Counted from the first letter of the stretch, positions 31,395 to 41,827 are shown. The stretch is 64,000 nucleotides of DNA from Cryoendolithus antarcticus (GCA_002077065.1 NAJO01000025.1:620001-684000); one strand, 5' to 3'. Program-made: numbers and translations. The notes: generated by a model not told the origin, from the letters alone.

Positions 31395-31797
31395 TCATGA
31401 AACACTATTGCACCCGAGGCCAAACCTCTTCTTGCAGCAGATATCGCCGTCAAAGGTGCAGCCGCAAGGACCCTCGTCACCACAGCCTATCGTAATCTGC
31501 CACATCGGTCCATTACCCAAGCATTTCAGCTGCCGAGACGTCAGTGTTTGCAGGCAGGGAACCCACATCGAGGGTACGTGGACAACGCGATTTGGGTGCT
31601 CCTTCTGTGCGCAGCAGCTTAGGTCGCGATAACCTGCACACGAAGCTCCTAGATTGCATCTACCGCAGGAATCGGTCGACAGACCTATGAAGGGTCAGCA
31701 TATGATGCAACGATTGACATCTAGTGACTTTCGACGGTGTCGAGTTGTACTGACCGACACCGGCGAAGAGCAACACTACTGCGATCGACAACTTCAT
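31395..31797 (-). CDS. small secreted cysteine-rich protein, copy B
   Basis: Three exons, 31797-31755, 31684-31587 and 31529-31395, give 91 residues. Signal peptide MKLSIAVVLLFAGVG; the mature part has cysteines in CGRCN, ASCAG, SCCAQK, IGCGDEGPCGC and DICCKK. It matches copy A at 27708-28116 in exon sizes (43, 98 and 135 versus 138 nt) and in intron 2 length (57 nt). Intron 1 is good (GTCAGT, CTGAC branch, CATAG). Intron 2 has a weak donor GTTGTC, a CTGAC branch and a CGGCAG end. Unlike in copy A, it is open if retained, which would add 19 residues. Function unknown; secreted and disulfide-rich. Confidence 0.7.
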
Positions 31798-33033
31798 CTT
31801 GGCTACGAGATGTAGTGTACTGATACAAGAATTGCACAAGTCGCGTCGTTCAAGTAAGATTGCTTTGAGACGGGTCTGGCAATCGATACACAGCTGTCTG
31901 AAGCTGGATACGTGAGCGTTATAAGCAGTACCTGTATAGATCAACGGGATGCAATCTTCCGGCAACTTTACCATGGGTCGATGTAGTATGTGGAAGCAGT
32001 ATATATCGCCTATGAAGATACACACATGATCGTTTTGTTCACAGACCGCATGCCCAGTGGCTGTCGCAGTATATAACCAACAGCCAAGTATGCAGTACCT
32101 GCATGAGCCTTGCATTAGCGTGAGGAACAACGTGCGGTACCTTACCTATATTGCCGTGTAACCGCTTCTCTTTCAACGGTTGAGTCGGTTGCACATTATG
32201 CTGCATATTGGCATTTAGTCCAGGTCTCAAACGAGCGAAGAGCTTCAGAGACGCTACACCGCTGCTTCCCTTTATTCACCGATCGTGCGCTGCCAAGGAA
32301 ATAAATTCTTCAGGATCACGATTGACTTCTCTTCGGACTGTAAGTCGGCCGGGTTTCTGCGATCATGGCGAAAGCTGACTTCCGGCGGAATGCTAAACGC
32401 ATCTGACTGAATCTCAAGCTTCGATGTAGTCGGTCTTGTAGGCGGGTACCAGCAACGGCCGCGTACTGCAGCCCAGTGAGCAGGCGTAGGACATGCATGG
32501 TCTGCATGGACAATGAGAATAGCTCCCTACCTTATAGAGACCGCCAACTGGCGTGTATCGCGAAATTCAGCATTGTCAACTGCGTGAGCTAGTCCTTCCA
32601 TTGCTGGGCCGTCGGTACCAGACCGGACGCAGCCTCGAACACCTCCATAGCTAAGAGCTGAGTGCTGAGCCAGGAGCAGTACGCTACTTAATGGGTATTG
32701 TGAGAGGGCTGAGGCAAACATGGTCGAAGCGGCGATTACAGGATCCATTGCCAGGGTTGAGCTTGGGTATGCCTCAACGGAGAGACAACGAACCTGAGAC
32801 TTGCGATGCTGCACGCGGTGGCCTGTAATTGCGCGGCACAGTTCCCACATGCGAGCTGCTAAAATATGACCCTACGCCATCCACTCTTGGACGAGCTATG
32901 CGTGAAGTTCGTCGCTGATATGGCGCAGCTTACCTTTATCATCTAGAGGAACCCGGCTGAGTGCGTGAATGCACATGATGCCCATTGTTTCGTGAGTATA
33001 TGAGAGTCGACACTGGATCGATGCCCATCAGCC
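31798..33033. other. gene-poor stretch
   Basis: About 1.2 kb. Short frames on the minus strand near 32030-32850 show no domain. The first part holds the promoter of copy B. Nothing else supported. Confidence 0.4.
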
Positions 33034-33171
33034 GCCGATATGGTCTAATGGTAAGGCGCCGCTCCCTAATAGCAACTGACAATCCCGGCAGGTTCGGAGG
33101 AGGTTGTCACCTGCTCGGTTCTGCCAGTAGGTGCGAGGCGGAGGGTTTCAGTTCCATCCTGAGTATTGGTA
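33034..33171 (+). tRNA. tRNA-like gene with 66-nt intron and CUA anticodon
   Basis: A complete cloverleaf can be drawn. The acceptor stem is GCCGATA / TATTGGT (33034-33040 with 33164-33170; seven pairs, two G.T). The D stem is GTCT/AGGC with an AATGGTA loop, the anticodon stem CCGCT/GGCGG (one T.G) and the T stem TTCAG/CTGAG around loop TTCCATC, with discriminator A at 33171. Removing 33070-33135, exactly between positions 37 and 38 as in nuclear tRNA introns, leaves 72 nt. The loop reads CCCTAA+A, so positions 34-36 are CTA, which would read UAG. Intron bases TAGG at 33128-33131 can pair with CCTA in the loop, as tRNA splicing requires. Odd points: C instead of U at position 33 and C at position 57 of the B box. 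The A box is good and a TTTT terminator follows. It may be functional or recently dead. Confidence 0.6.
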
Positions 33172-33175
33172 ATGC

Positions 33176-33179
33176 TTTT
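33176..33179 (+). terminator. RNA polymerase III terminator of the CUA tRNA-like gene
   Basis: TTTT beginning five bases after the discriminator base of the tRNA-like gene, the usual Pol III stop. Confidence 0.5.
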
Positions 33180-33575
33180 GGCGCTGTTTTGGTGTGCTGT
33201 CCGGTCGAAACCCCGTCCATGGCAGGCTTAGTGAAGATATGCAGAACATGTACATGGGTGCAGAAGAAGATTGCAGAGAGTCCGCTCAACGGCGTGCTAC
33301 CTGATCTTTGCACAGCGTAAGGAGCAGTGCCAATGCTTCGTACGCGATTCTAGCTGTCTGGCTTGATCGCCCACACATTCATGGTCTGATATCACTGCTC
33401 GCTCGGGGAGCATATCACTCCATAGCCCTGCATTCAGTCTGGTACATTCACCGGACTCCAGACAGCGACTCAGTGAGTCACGACATGACGTCCACAATCA
33501 GGCATGTGATGGCACATGTCGTCCAGTGGGATTGACCAGTGCATATTCGATAGCCCGCGGTCAGGACTCAATCCT

Positions 33576-33746
33576 AGCTCAATAATCTAACGGTATGCCA
33601 CCGCTCACGTATAGCAACCATTGACGCCGGCAGGTTCGGAAGAGGTTGTCACGTCTGCCCGTTGCTTCCGCGGTGGGCTACGCTCCGGCGTTGCGAAGCA
33701 CCAACGTGTGAAGGGGAGGTCTTCAATTCGACTCTGAGTTAAGGCG
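33576..33746 (+). pseudogene. decayed sister copy of the intron-bearing tRNA-like gene
   Basis: Same order of parts as the copy at 33034: D-arm region ATCTAACGGTA, anticodon-stem CCGCT (33601-33605), then an intron-like block starting tagcaacc, then a T arm TTCAA TTCGACT CTGAG (33722-33738). The anticodon stem still pairs 4 of 5, but the D and acceptor stems no longer pair. The intron-like block is 99 nt because of an extra segment near 33665-33695. Loop bases would give CGT, with A at position 33. Read as a tRNA pseudogene from an old tandem duplication about 540 bp apart. Confidence 0.5.
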
Positions 33747-33824
33747 CGCAGCGATGGATTTTGGTTCTCTGTTGAGTTATGCGGTAGATGCTGCCTGGAG
33801 GAGTGTTCCACTCATCCATCCAGA

Positions 33825-36629
33825 TCACTGCATTGAGAGGGCCTTCCAGGCTGCCAATACTTTTTGACGGTCGTCCTCGCTTGCTTCATGATACTCCCAC
33901 TCACCTTGTGCAATCCTAGCAGTGTCGACTGGGTCGCGGTGTCTCCTCGCTATGGCCTGCGAGATCTCCATCTCTATACCCTTGAGTGGGTAGCCTACGG
34001 GTGCCGCCATTGCTAATGCAGTCAAGTCAGCTCATCAACGTGCCTTAGGCTAGCAGTGAGTACGCACCCTCGAAAAGTTTCATTGGCGCCCCAACAAGGC
34101 CCTTGCCAATACCTAGCACGCCACCTACTACGCCACCATCGCGAGCGCCGACGTATGGCTGTGTGACCAGCCCAGTGACGCCATCGTATGTACCCAGTAC
34201 TATGCCCTTGCAGCCAGCGATCAGCCCGCTCGTGATGCCCGTGATAGCGTCCGGCTCTCTGACGAGCGGATCATTCAGCAATCTGGGCGCGTTGTGAGCA
34301 CCGCGGGCTAGAGCAAGCGAAAAGGTCATAGGCATGCGGAGGATTGTTGACACGACCCTAACACCTCCAGTTCGAGCAGACTTCGTCGGCCTGACAGCTT
34401 GCGTCCGCTCCGTTGATGACGAATCGTCGACCAACGGAGACTTTCTACCAATCTGGTCCAACTTGCGGATGTTACGGTCAATACCAGCACCAATCTCCCC
34501 GAAGCCTTTGAACACGCCATATATGTCTTTCGTCACCGCGAGCGTGCTGCCAGCAAATGGCTCTCGTGGCCCGTTGACAGCATTATACTCGGTCACGCGA
34601 TATCTAAAGCAGTCAGTATTGGGAGCAAATGGAATGAGGGAAGTTGTAAGGCACCGTCGGACACTGACCTTACCAACTTCGTGATGCCAATACATCTCTC
34701 CTTGAGCAACACCGACGCAGCGAACGTACTCAGCCTCACTCCCCGCTTTGACCGCGATGACAGCTGCCATACCGCAGCCCGCGATGGATCCAAAGAACAA
34801 CGCATAGCGCTCAGCGGCAGGCTCGCATGAAATGCTGTAGCGAAATTGGCGGCTCCGTCTTCGGTCTTCAGCTTTGCAGCTAGACTGGCAGCTGCAGTCC
34901 TGCATGGTCCAGACAGGGCGGCGATGATCGCTTCGGCAAGGTTCCTGGCGCTGAGGTCCTTGCGTGGTATCGGAGCAGGCCCAGCTCCGGCTTTGTGTAC
35001 CACGTCGCCCCAGAAGTATTGATCGCCAAAGAAAGGAATGATCACAGTCGGTAAGCCAGTCCTCAAGCCTGCGAAGGTCGTTCCCGCCCCGCCGTGATGC
35101 ACTACACCTGCGATATGATTCTGAAACAGCCACTCATGGGGTATGTCGTCTACTAGACAGATGTGTCCCGGCATCTCTGTAGAGGTGCCTAGCTGCGACC
35201 AGCCGCGACTCACGACTGCCCTAATGCCTGCAAGCTCGGTCGCCTTTAGTATGATATTCGTCAAGGCCGTGGAGTCGCTGTCTACGATCGAGCCAAATCC
35301 AATGTATACCGCTGGCGGTCCTGCCTCCAAGAACTTCACGAGTGTCGACGGAGGATCGAAGCGGATTGCAGGTGCAGGTGTGCAAGCACCGGCGACTGTG
35401 ATGTGATCGCCCCAATCCGCAGGTTTGGGCACCAAACACGGCGGCCTATGAGTTACTCAGCGGGTATTCGAAGAATGTGGGTATCGTCCACTCGACATGA
35501 CGATCAACTTACCACAGGTATGTTATCGGGACCTCGAGGCGATCAAGTAATCCCGCAGCGTATGTGACATCGATGGGCTCAAGGTCGAGCGTTCTTCTGC
35601 GAAGTTTGTTCACGGGACTTCGAGTCCCTTGTGCCAGCACCAAGTCCATCATGTGGTAAGACGTAAGATTCGCGGCTCCTGCTCCAATTCCGGACGCACG
35701 TGTGCGGGTGAGAGGGTGGGCAAAGCTCTTTGTGGGCGTCCATGGCATCCTGGCTGGCGTCAGTCGGACGATTTGCTCACCCATTGTGATCAATCTCCAC
35801 TCACGTGAATACCACATGTAGCGGTATGCCGAGCTTCTCTGCACAATGTACGTGCGCGAAGGCTGGAGGATTGGCAATGATTGTATCTGCAACGAAAGGA
35901 CGCCCACGTTCCTGAGACTCGAAACAAGCTTGCCAGCAACCATACAGCATAGTGTGCAATTGCGTTCGCTGCCTTAAGACGTCGCCTTGCTTGATCGCCT
36001 CTATCGATGGCAGAAGTCCGGGATTACGGACCATATACGACATCAAGTCGTTTGGGTCGCCGCCAATGCTGAAGAAGTCGAGTCCATGGTCGCGTACGAG
36101 AGTCTCAAAGCAAGCATGGGTAGCCAGACGCACTCGATGACCATGCTTGTGTAGTTCCTGGCCGAGGTGGATGAAAGGCTGAACATCGCCACGAGAGCCG
36201 ACGACTTGCATTACGATGTTGAGGCGAGGGGGCGAGGAGACAGGCTTCCGACGAAGGCTTGCAGTATGGCAGGCACAGGTATTAGGCGAGGCGCCAGGTG
36301 TTGATAGCTGACTAGATGGAACACTTCCTGGCACCTGTGCCGTGGAATGCACAGTGATGTCCAATAGACCATCATCTGGAAACTGTAAGCATCAAATGCT
36401 CATCCGAAAACGTTAACTGTTTCAACGGACCTTGTAGGACCGCATCGGCGTACGCGCCGGATGTGTTGAGCTCAAGCGTGCCATGGTACTGCTCAGCATG
36501 ATCTATCGATGTCAATGTATCTGTGTCGCTCTCACTATATGGTGGAGCAGACATATCGCTGCAGATAGACTCGTCGTCGAGGCTTCCTGCACATGAGATC
36601 ATGCTCGAGGTCGACGCAGGCCAATGCAT
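33825..36629 (-). CDS. sterol glucosyltransferase-like GT1 enzyme
   Basis: Six exons, 36629-36441, 36382-35805, 35749-35513, 35445-34669, 34603-34068 and 34012-33825, join in frame to 834 residues. The N-terminal acceptor domain starts LNIVMQVVGSRGDVQPFIHLGQELHKHGHRVRLATH, the family 28-like signature. HVVFTMPWTPTKSFAHPL and TYLWPPCLVPKPADWGDHI follow. The UDP-sugar site is VVHHGGAGTTFAGLRTGLPTVIIPFFGDQYFWG, near residue 445. The last third has Gly-rich amphipathic segments (GLVTQPYVGARDGGVVGGVLGIGKG) shared by fungal members of this class. By family, it transfers glucose from UDP-glucose to the 3-OH of sterols or similar lipids at membranes. There is no PH/GRAM region, unlike Atg26. The donor of exon 1 (GTCCTA) is the least certain; the other junctions are well supported by conserved motifs crossing them. 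Confidence 0.85.
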
Positions 36630-37602
36630 GATCTTGAGGTATCCCGGTTTCCACTAAGCTGCTGCCTCCATGACCCATCGCTCCAACACACATGAGGAGA
36701 GATTCTCGTCACGAGCCAGTATCGATCGTTCGAATGTCGCTGCCTGACACTCCCGAACAGTGGAGCACTTCCGGGCGCGTCATGCTCATCAGCCACCCGA
36801 AACATGTGCAGGATTGTGGTAGGAGATGACCCAGAGACGCCAATACCTAGAGTACCGTTGCGACATTGCACCTTGTACAACAGAAAATGACTTACATTCG
36901 CCATAGCACACAAGCAGCCCAAGCCATGTGTGCTCAGCATTGCGTACTAGGCAGTTGTATTGAAGCAATCTGTGCGTCTGCCTTCCCGTGCCAGAACGGA
37001 GCGCCTCACGTCCGGACACGCAGTATTAGAGAGAGCGACTGATGGCGTGATGGACATTGGACTCAATGGCAGGAAAAGGACACGATGCGTGAGGTACCGG
37101 TATGAGGAGATGTGTGGTCTACTAAACGTAACATTCATCGGGTTCATGCCACGAGATCTGGCCGGGCGTGCGGATCACAATATTTGGCAATCACGTCTCA
37201 ACTTTACCCAGCTGGAGTGTACTTGAGCAACGACATTCTCATCCTCTGAGGTTTTGCTGCCGAGACTACTCCACGCACAGGCTCAGCACAGTCTCTCAGT
37301 CGCCGTGTTGACAGCTTCCGCAGCTCCAGGGTCTAGACTTTGCGCCAACTGTAGCTCCGACCTCACGCAATTGAGGGGTATGCTCGTTCTCGAACCTTTG
37401 CACCACCGTTACAGTCTACGAGGGTCATGCTATTCCCGCAAATGGGGTAGTGAGGTTGATGGCATTGAGCGAATGGCTATGGCGTGATATGCAACAACGA
37501 GCAAGCTAAGTACAGGTTGAACCTATTCCTTTCCTCTTATCCACCTCATCTTCTTCCGCATCCACGCATACTGCTTCACTCGATTGCGGTAGTAACGCAG
37601 CC
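36630..37602. other. divergent intergenic region
   Basis: 973 bp between the glucosyltransferase-like gene and the GST-like gene. Pyrimidine-rich 5' leader at about 37520-37600. No coding feature recognised. Confidence 0.45.
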
Positions 37603-38670
37603 ATGCCTTCCTCCCCCGGTCAACTCATCTTCTACGCCTGGACCGGCTCACCATGGGCAAGCAAAGTAGTTGCCTACCTCGCTTTCCGCGGCATCCCCTA
37701 CACCCTTTGCGAGCAACCCATCACCCTGCCACGTCCAGATCTCGCGTCTCTTGGACTGAAATACCGCCGCATCCCCGTGCTAGCCTGGGGCAGGGACATT
37801 TACTGCGACACCTCTCTCATCATCGCAAAGCTTGAGAAGTGGATCGACCCCATGAACTACAAGGCAATCGGCGCCAGGGACTCCACTGGTAAAGCACTGG
37901 AACATCTGCTGGAGAAGTGGACGGATGTTGCAGTCTTCGGTCCGGCAGCAGGCGCCATTCCGAGCAGCTTGGAACTTGTACAGGATCCAGGCTTCCAGAA
38001 GGATCGGGAAGAGCTGTGGGGACGGCCATGGACGAAGGAAGAGCAGGATCGGCTGCGACCGGCCGGGTTGGCAAGTCTGAGAGGGAACTTTGATTTCCTC
38101 GAAGGGCTGTTCGGCGATGGCAGGAAATGGGTAAACGGTGGCGACAGCCCTGGCTTGGCCGACATACACAGTAAGTCTCGTGACCAACATGCGCTGTGCT
38201 ATCACTGACATCGCCTCTCCACAACAGGCGCATGGATCTTCAGCTGGATGCTCAGCCTCCCCAACGGCCTGCCCGAAGACTTCTTCAGCACAAAAGACTA
38301 CCCCAAAACCCGCGCGTGGATCAAACGCTATGACGACGCCCTAGCAGCAGCTCAGAAAGCCGCCCCACAGCCAACTAAGATCAAGGGTCCCGAAGCCTTG
38401 AAGAAAGTCACATCCGTCGACTTCGTGTCGCAGGGGGACCTGCAAGTCGAGGAAGATCCCACGGGACTGACCTTTGAGCAAAAGGTGGAGATGTTCCCTA
38501 TTGACACCGGGAGCAAGCAGCGAGATGCAGGGAAGCTGGTGATACTGAAGAAGTCGGAGATGGCTATCTCGACCAAGACTCAGAAGGGAGATGCTGAAGT
38601 GCGCATTCACTATCCGAGATTCAACTTCAGCGTCGGCCCGCCAACTACTCGGGCGGATGGCAATTACTAG
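37603..38670 (+). CDS. glutathione S-transferase-like protein
   Basis: Two exons, 37603-38170 and 38228-38670, join over a 57-nt intron (GTAAGT...AACAG) to 336 residues. The N-terminal thioredoxin-like half begins LIFYAWTGSPWASKVVAYLAFRGIPYTLCEQP and contains the cis-proline turn YRRIPVLAWG and the glutathione-site-like DTSLIIAKLEKW. Residues about 100-210 are helical (GST C-terminal-like). The last 120 residues form an extra domain found in fungal members of this group, ending PRFNFSVGP. The position of the usual catalytic Tyr/Ser is taken by GSPW, so activity is uncertain. Probably cytosolic. Confidence 0.85.
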
Positions 38671-38993
38671 TTGATATTGTAGCGTGGTAGGGTACTGTGC
38701 GTAGTTCTTCCGTATTGCTTTGTCTTGCTTGTATCGCCAGTGTGCATGTGAGAGGGTGTCGTGGCCCGCGAGTAACAGAAGGAGCGGACCACTCCAGAGC
38801 TCCGCGTGATCGACAGTGCTAGTGTAGACTGCACCGCTATGGCAAGTTGCTGCTAATAATGCCTAGGAGAGATGTCGGAGAAGACCACACTCTCTGCGAT
38901 AGCCTGGGTACGTGTGTACACTTGCGGTGCGGCATATAGAAGCATTGTTGTCCACGGTGAGTTGCCGAGCGGGCTTCTTCTGCGCGGGCATCC
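38671..38993. other. intergenic region between convergent genes
   Basis: 323 bp separating the stops of the GST-like and phospholipase genes. Nothing recognised. Confidence 0.5.
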
Positions 38994-40718
38994 TCAAGCA
39001 TAAGAAAAGTCGAACTTGACCAGCAAAGTGCAGTGCGCTTCGCGCCCCTTCAGATCCAGCATCCTAATGAAAGTCCACCCCTTCACGACATACAGCAGTC
39101 TGACAGATGCCACCGCAAACATCGGATTCTTCGCAAATTTGTCATCGCTCTTGATGATCAGTCGCAGGAACGTCAACTCATTGTCCTCATACTGCCACTC
39201 CAGTGTTTCATCCCATACTGGATCTGTAGCAGGTGATGCAGCGCCTTTGTGAACCAAGCCAAGCTTGTGCTGCTTGTACGCACTCGTCTTACGCTTCGCC
39301 GGCTTGCCTTCAACATCACTAGGGTGGATGAGGGTACACGTCAGGTACGGCCGCATGTCGTCTACGTTGTGGCCTTCGGGTACTGGTACACCAGACGCGC
39401 CGGCGACGTGCAGCCGCAGCTGTCTTTGCCGGCCAGTATTGAGCGGGCCACTACCGCCTCTCCGCAGTGCAGCGGGTTTGAGCACGAAGCCATCGGTGCC
39501 TGCGAACAGAGCCTCATTGAGCTGCATACTTGCATCGAAGGTTTGCCAGTTGAGTGCACAGACTTGCGCTCCAACTCCCCAGTAGATGGCCGGGTTGAGG
39601 TTAGCCGAGCTGATGCGGGTGCCTTTAGGATAGACTCGCATCAGGTGTTCGGAATTGTGTTTGGATATCTTAGCATTAGACGTCGGCATCAGAGAAGACA
39701 AATCAGACTCGGAGATATTGATGAGGTGATGATGTGGGTGGTCAAGTTCGCCCTCGAGCCACGATTTGTCGACTGGCTTGATTGACTGCGCGTAGACCCC
39801 TAGTTCTGCCAGCTCCGGGATGACCACACTGGCATCCGCAGCATCCTTCTTCCTTTGCTTGTAAGCTTTGCTGTCAGCTTTTGCAGTGTCCTCTTCATCT
39901 GACGAAAAGCTGTCAGAGAGCACTTCTCCAACGTGGAACTCGACTATGACTGCGATCTTAGCCCTGAGTTGATCCAGCGTGACATGCTCGCCGCTCCCCT
40001 GTTGCTCGTGCTGTCCCTGCTGCCGAACACGCTCACTGAGAAGGCGATGCTGCCACACTTCCTTCATGATCTGTGCAAGACATGACTGCCCACGAGCACC
40101 GCAATGGTTCTCAAGTGAGATCAGTACCGGAGACGGCTGACCATGTTCGGTGGTCGTGGTCTCGTGATCGACAGCATCCCTAATCGCCTCGCAGACTGCT
40201 CTGAAAGGGATATTGGAAGCAAGTGTGTAGCCATGGGTGACCTTCGGCTCATCTGGTTGGTCTTCGTTGTCCCAAGCGTCAATCTCGACACACCGAGCGC
40301 CAGTGCCAATGGCAAGACCGTATGCTGTGGTCGATGAGCTGCCGTAAAGCTGATGAGCCAGAAGATATGTGTTATGGCTTGAGCTCACGAAGTATTCGGG
40401 TAGTGGGTGCGACCGATCGATGACAGAAGCCGGTACGTTGATATGTGCCTTGTCCATCAGTGCCTGTGTAGCAGCTGCGAGCTCAGCACTTCCGAGCCCA
40501 GCGGCCAGCGCTTGATGGTGGATGAGGAAGTCTTGTAGTGCACGGCTGACTCGAAGCTGCGTCTTCGTAAGGGAAGTCCGAAATGCTGCGTGTCCGCCAC
40601 CTGCTATGGTGGAAGGACCTGTGACTTCACCTAGATTCTCATCGTCTGCGCCATCCTTGCCGAACGGATTGAGCTTCGCCAGACGAGAGGTAAGGATGGA
40701 GGGAACACGTTCTGCCAT
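38994..40718 (-). CDS. phosphoinositide-specific phospholipase C
   Basis: Single-exon 574-residue enzyme that splits PI(4,5)P2 into diacylglycerol and IP3. The X half of the barrel has PLPEYFVSSSHNTYLLAHQL (first catalytic histidine), CVEIDAWDNE (acidic calcium ligands; relatives read ELDCWDG), VTHGYTL (second catalytic histidine) and ISLENHCG. The Y half begins ELGVYAQSIKP and includes NSEHLMRVYPKGTRISSANLNPAIYWGVGAQVCALNWQT with the substrate-binding arginine region. A C2 domain (LRLHVAGASGVPVP...) ends the protein. There is no clear PH domain and only a short N-terminal helical stretch in place of full EF-hands, as in small fungal PLCs. Cytosolic, calcium-regulated by family knowledge. Confidence 0.93.
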   Translation of the reverse strand: MAERVPSILTSRLAKLNPFGKDGADDENLGEVTGPSTIAGGGHAAFRTSLTKTQLRVSRALQDFLIHHQALAAGLGSAELAAATQALMDKAHINVPASVIDRSHPLPEYFVSSSHNTYLLAHQLYGSSSTTAYGLAIGTGARCVEIDAWDNEDQPDEPKVTHGYTLASNIPFRAVCEAIRDAVDHETTTTEHGQPSPVLISLENHCGARGQSCLAQIMKEVWQHRLLSERVRQQGQHEQQGSGEHVTLDQLRAKIAVIVEFHVGEVLSDSFSSDEEDTAKADSKAYKQRKKDAADASVVIPELAELGVYAQSIKPVDKSWLEGELDHPHHHLINISESDLSSLMPTSNAKISKHNSEHLMRVYPKGTRISSANLNPAIYWGVGAQVCALNWQTFDASMQLNEALFAGTDGFVLKPAALRRGGSGPLNTGRQRQLRLHVAGASGVPVPEGHNVDDMRPYLTCTLIHPSDVEGKPAKRKTSAYKQHKLGLVHKGAASPATDPVWDETLEWQYEDNELTFLRLIIKSDDKFAKNPMFAVASVRLLYVVKGWTFIRMLDLKGREAHCTLLVKFDFSYA

Positions 40719-41139
40719 TCTCTTCAGAGGTCTATATTTTCAACCGTTATCTTCAAACAAGAAGACATTAAATCTTTGGTACACTGCTGGATGTCCGACG
40801 TGTCTGACTCTTGCAACGATCGACAAAGCGGAAGTGTCGGGAAGGATTCAAAGCGATCAGCTCCGGGCAGGAGCGGCTGAGGTCAACAAAGGCGCTGCTG
40901 ACACTCTTCCTAATATCTTGGCCTGATCACGATACTCTCGTTGGCATATCAATCTCATTTTCCATATTACTGAAGAAGCGTGAAGTCGAGGAACTCGGGA
41001 CTGTCGGCGAGCCAAGCACGAGGTGAACGCGTACGCCAAGTCGCGTTGTCTTGGTGTCGATGAGCTGACTGTTGGATCAGGCCAACATACCACCTCGCTT
41101 TTTATTCCGTGGGTCAATCCGATCAACGAGTCCGTCCAT
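40719..41139. other. divergent intergenic region
   Basis: 421 bp between the PLC start and the DUF7704-like gene start. Only short frames; promoters presumed. Confidence 0.45.
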
Positions 41140-41635
41140 ATGGCGCGCTCTCTCCCGATATGGCCGTTCGTTATGTTCGGGCTCATCGAGCCAGCTCTGC
41201 TGCAAGTCTCACTTCTATCATCCAGTAAACTCATAATCTGATACGGATGACAGCGTATGGGCATACATCTCCCACCTCCGCGACCCCATCAACTTCTACC
41301 TTGACCATGTACCCGGCATCGCTGCAGCTGCATCACCTTTCACGCCTCAAGCAGAAGTCATGCTGTACCTACTCGGCAACGTGTACCTCCTGCTCGCTGC
41401 TCTAGCAGTGATATGCTGCTGGACCAGGCATCGTAGTATCGTGCAATACTATTTGCTGGTCGTTGCATTCGCTGACCTTGGTCACATCTACGCTACGTAT
41501 CGTGTGTTTGGGTGGGAGAAGTTCGTGGACTTCGCGCAGTGGAACGATATGGCCTGGGGGAGTGTTGGTGGAAGTGTATTTCTGCATATCAATCGACTTG
41601 CTACGCTCCTGGGTCTGTTTGGGAAGCTGAAGTAG
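41140..41635 (+). CDS. DUF7704-like four-helix membrane protein with a GC-AG intron
   Basis: Two exons, 41140-41201 and 41254-41635, give 147 residues. No GT donor keeps the frame, but the perfect minor-class donor GCAAGT at 41202 with CAG at 41251-41253 does, giving a 52-nt GC-AG intron. The product reads LPIWPFVMFGLIEPALL|VWAYISHLRDPINFYLDHVPG, then three hydrophobic segments (MLYLLGNVYLLLAALAVICCW, SIVQYYLLVVAFADLGHIYATY, AWGSVGGSVFLHINRLATLLGLF). This matches a widespread small membrane family of ascomycetes (DUF7704 type, as I recall it). Function unknown. Confidence 0.78.
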
Positions 41636-41818
41636 ATGCCTGTTTCTCCGGTCGTCTCGGCATGTCCAATAATGGAGAAAGCATGAAGCTTCGGGTCTGA
41701 GCACTCAGCTTGCAGAACTGTTCATCTGAACCCATCCAAGGCCGCTGAGTCTTCCAAACGTCTTTCGACTGCGTGACGACGTGTTGTAAGTGCAAAACAG
41801 ACGGCCATCGGTATGGCG

Positions 41819-41823
41819 AAAAA
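41819..41823 (-). terminator. RNA polymerase III terminator of tRNA-Tyr
   Basis: Five T residues on the minus strand, four bases after the 3' end of the tRNA-Tyr gene. Confidence 0.75.
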
Positions 41824-41827
41824 GAAC

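Noticed and set aside
32030..32850. Minus-strand frames that looked like a possible ankyrin-type relic
   Set aside because: Only a few residues resemble the repeat; no second repeat with the right spacing was found.
33086..33100. B-box-like string ggttcggagg inside the intron of the tRNA-like gene, suggesting a different tRNA boundary
   Set aside because: Using it as the T arm leaves no pairing acceptor stem, whereas the downstream T arm pairs fully with a matching acceptor.
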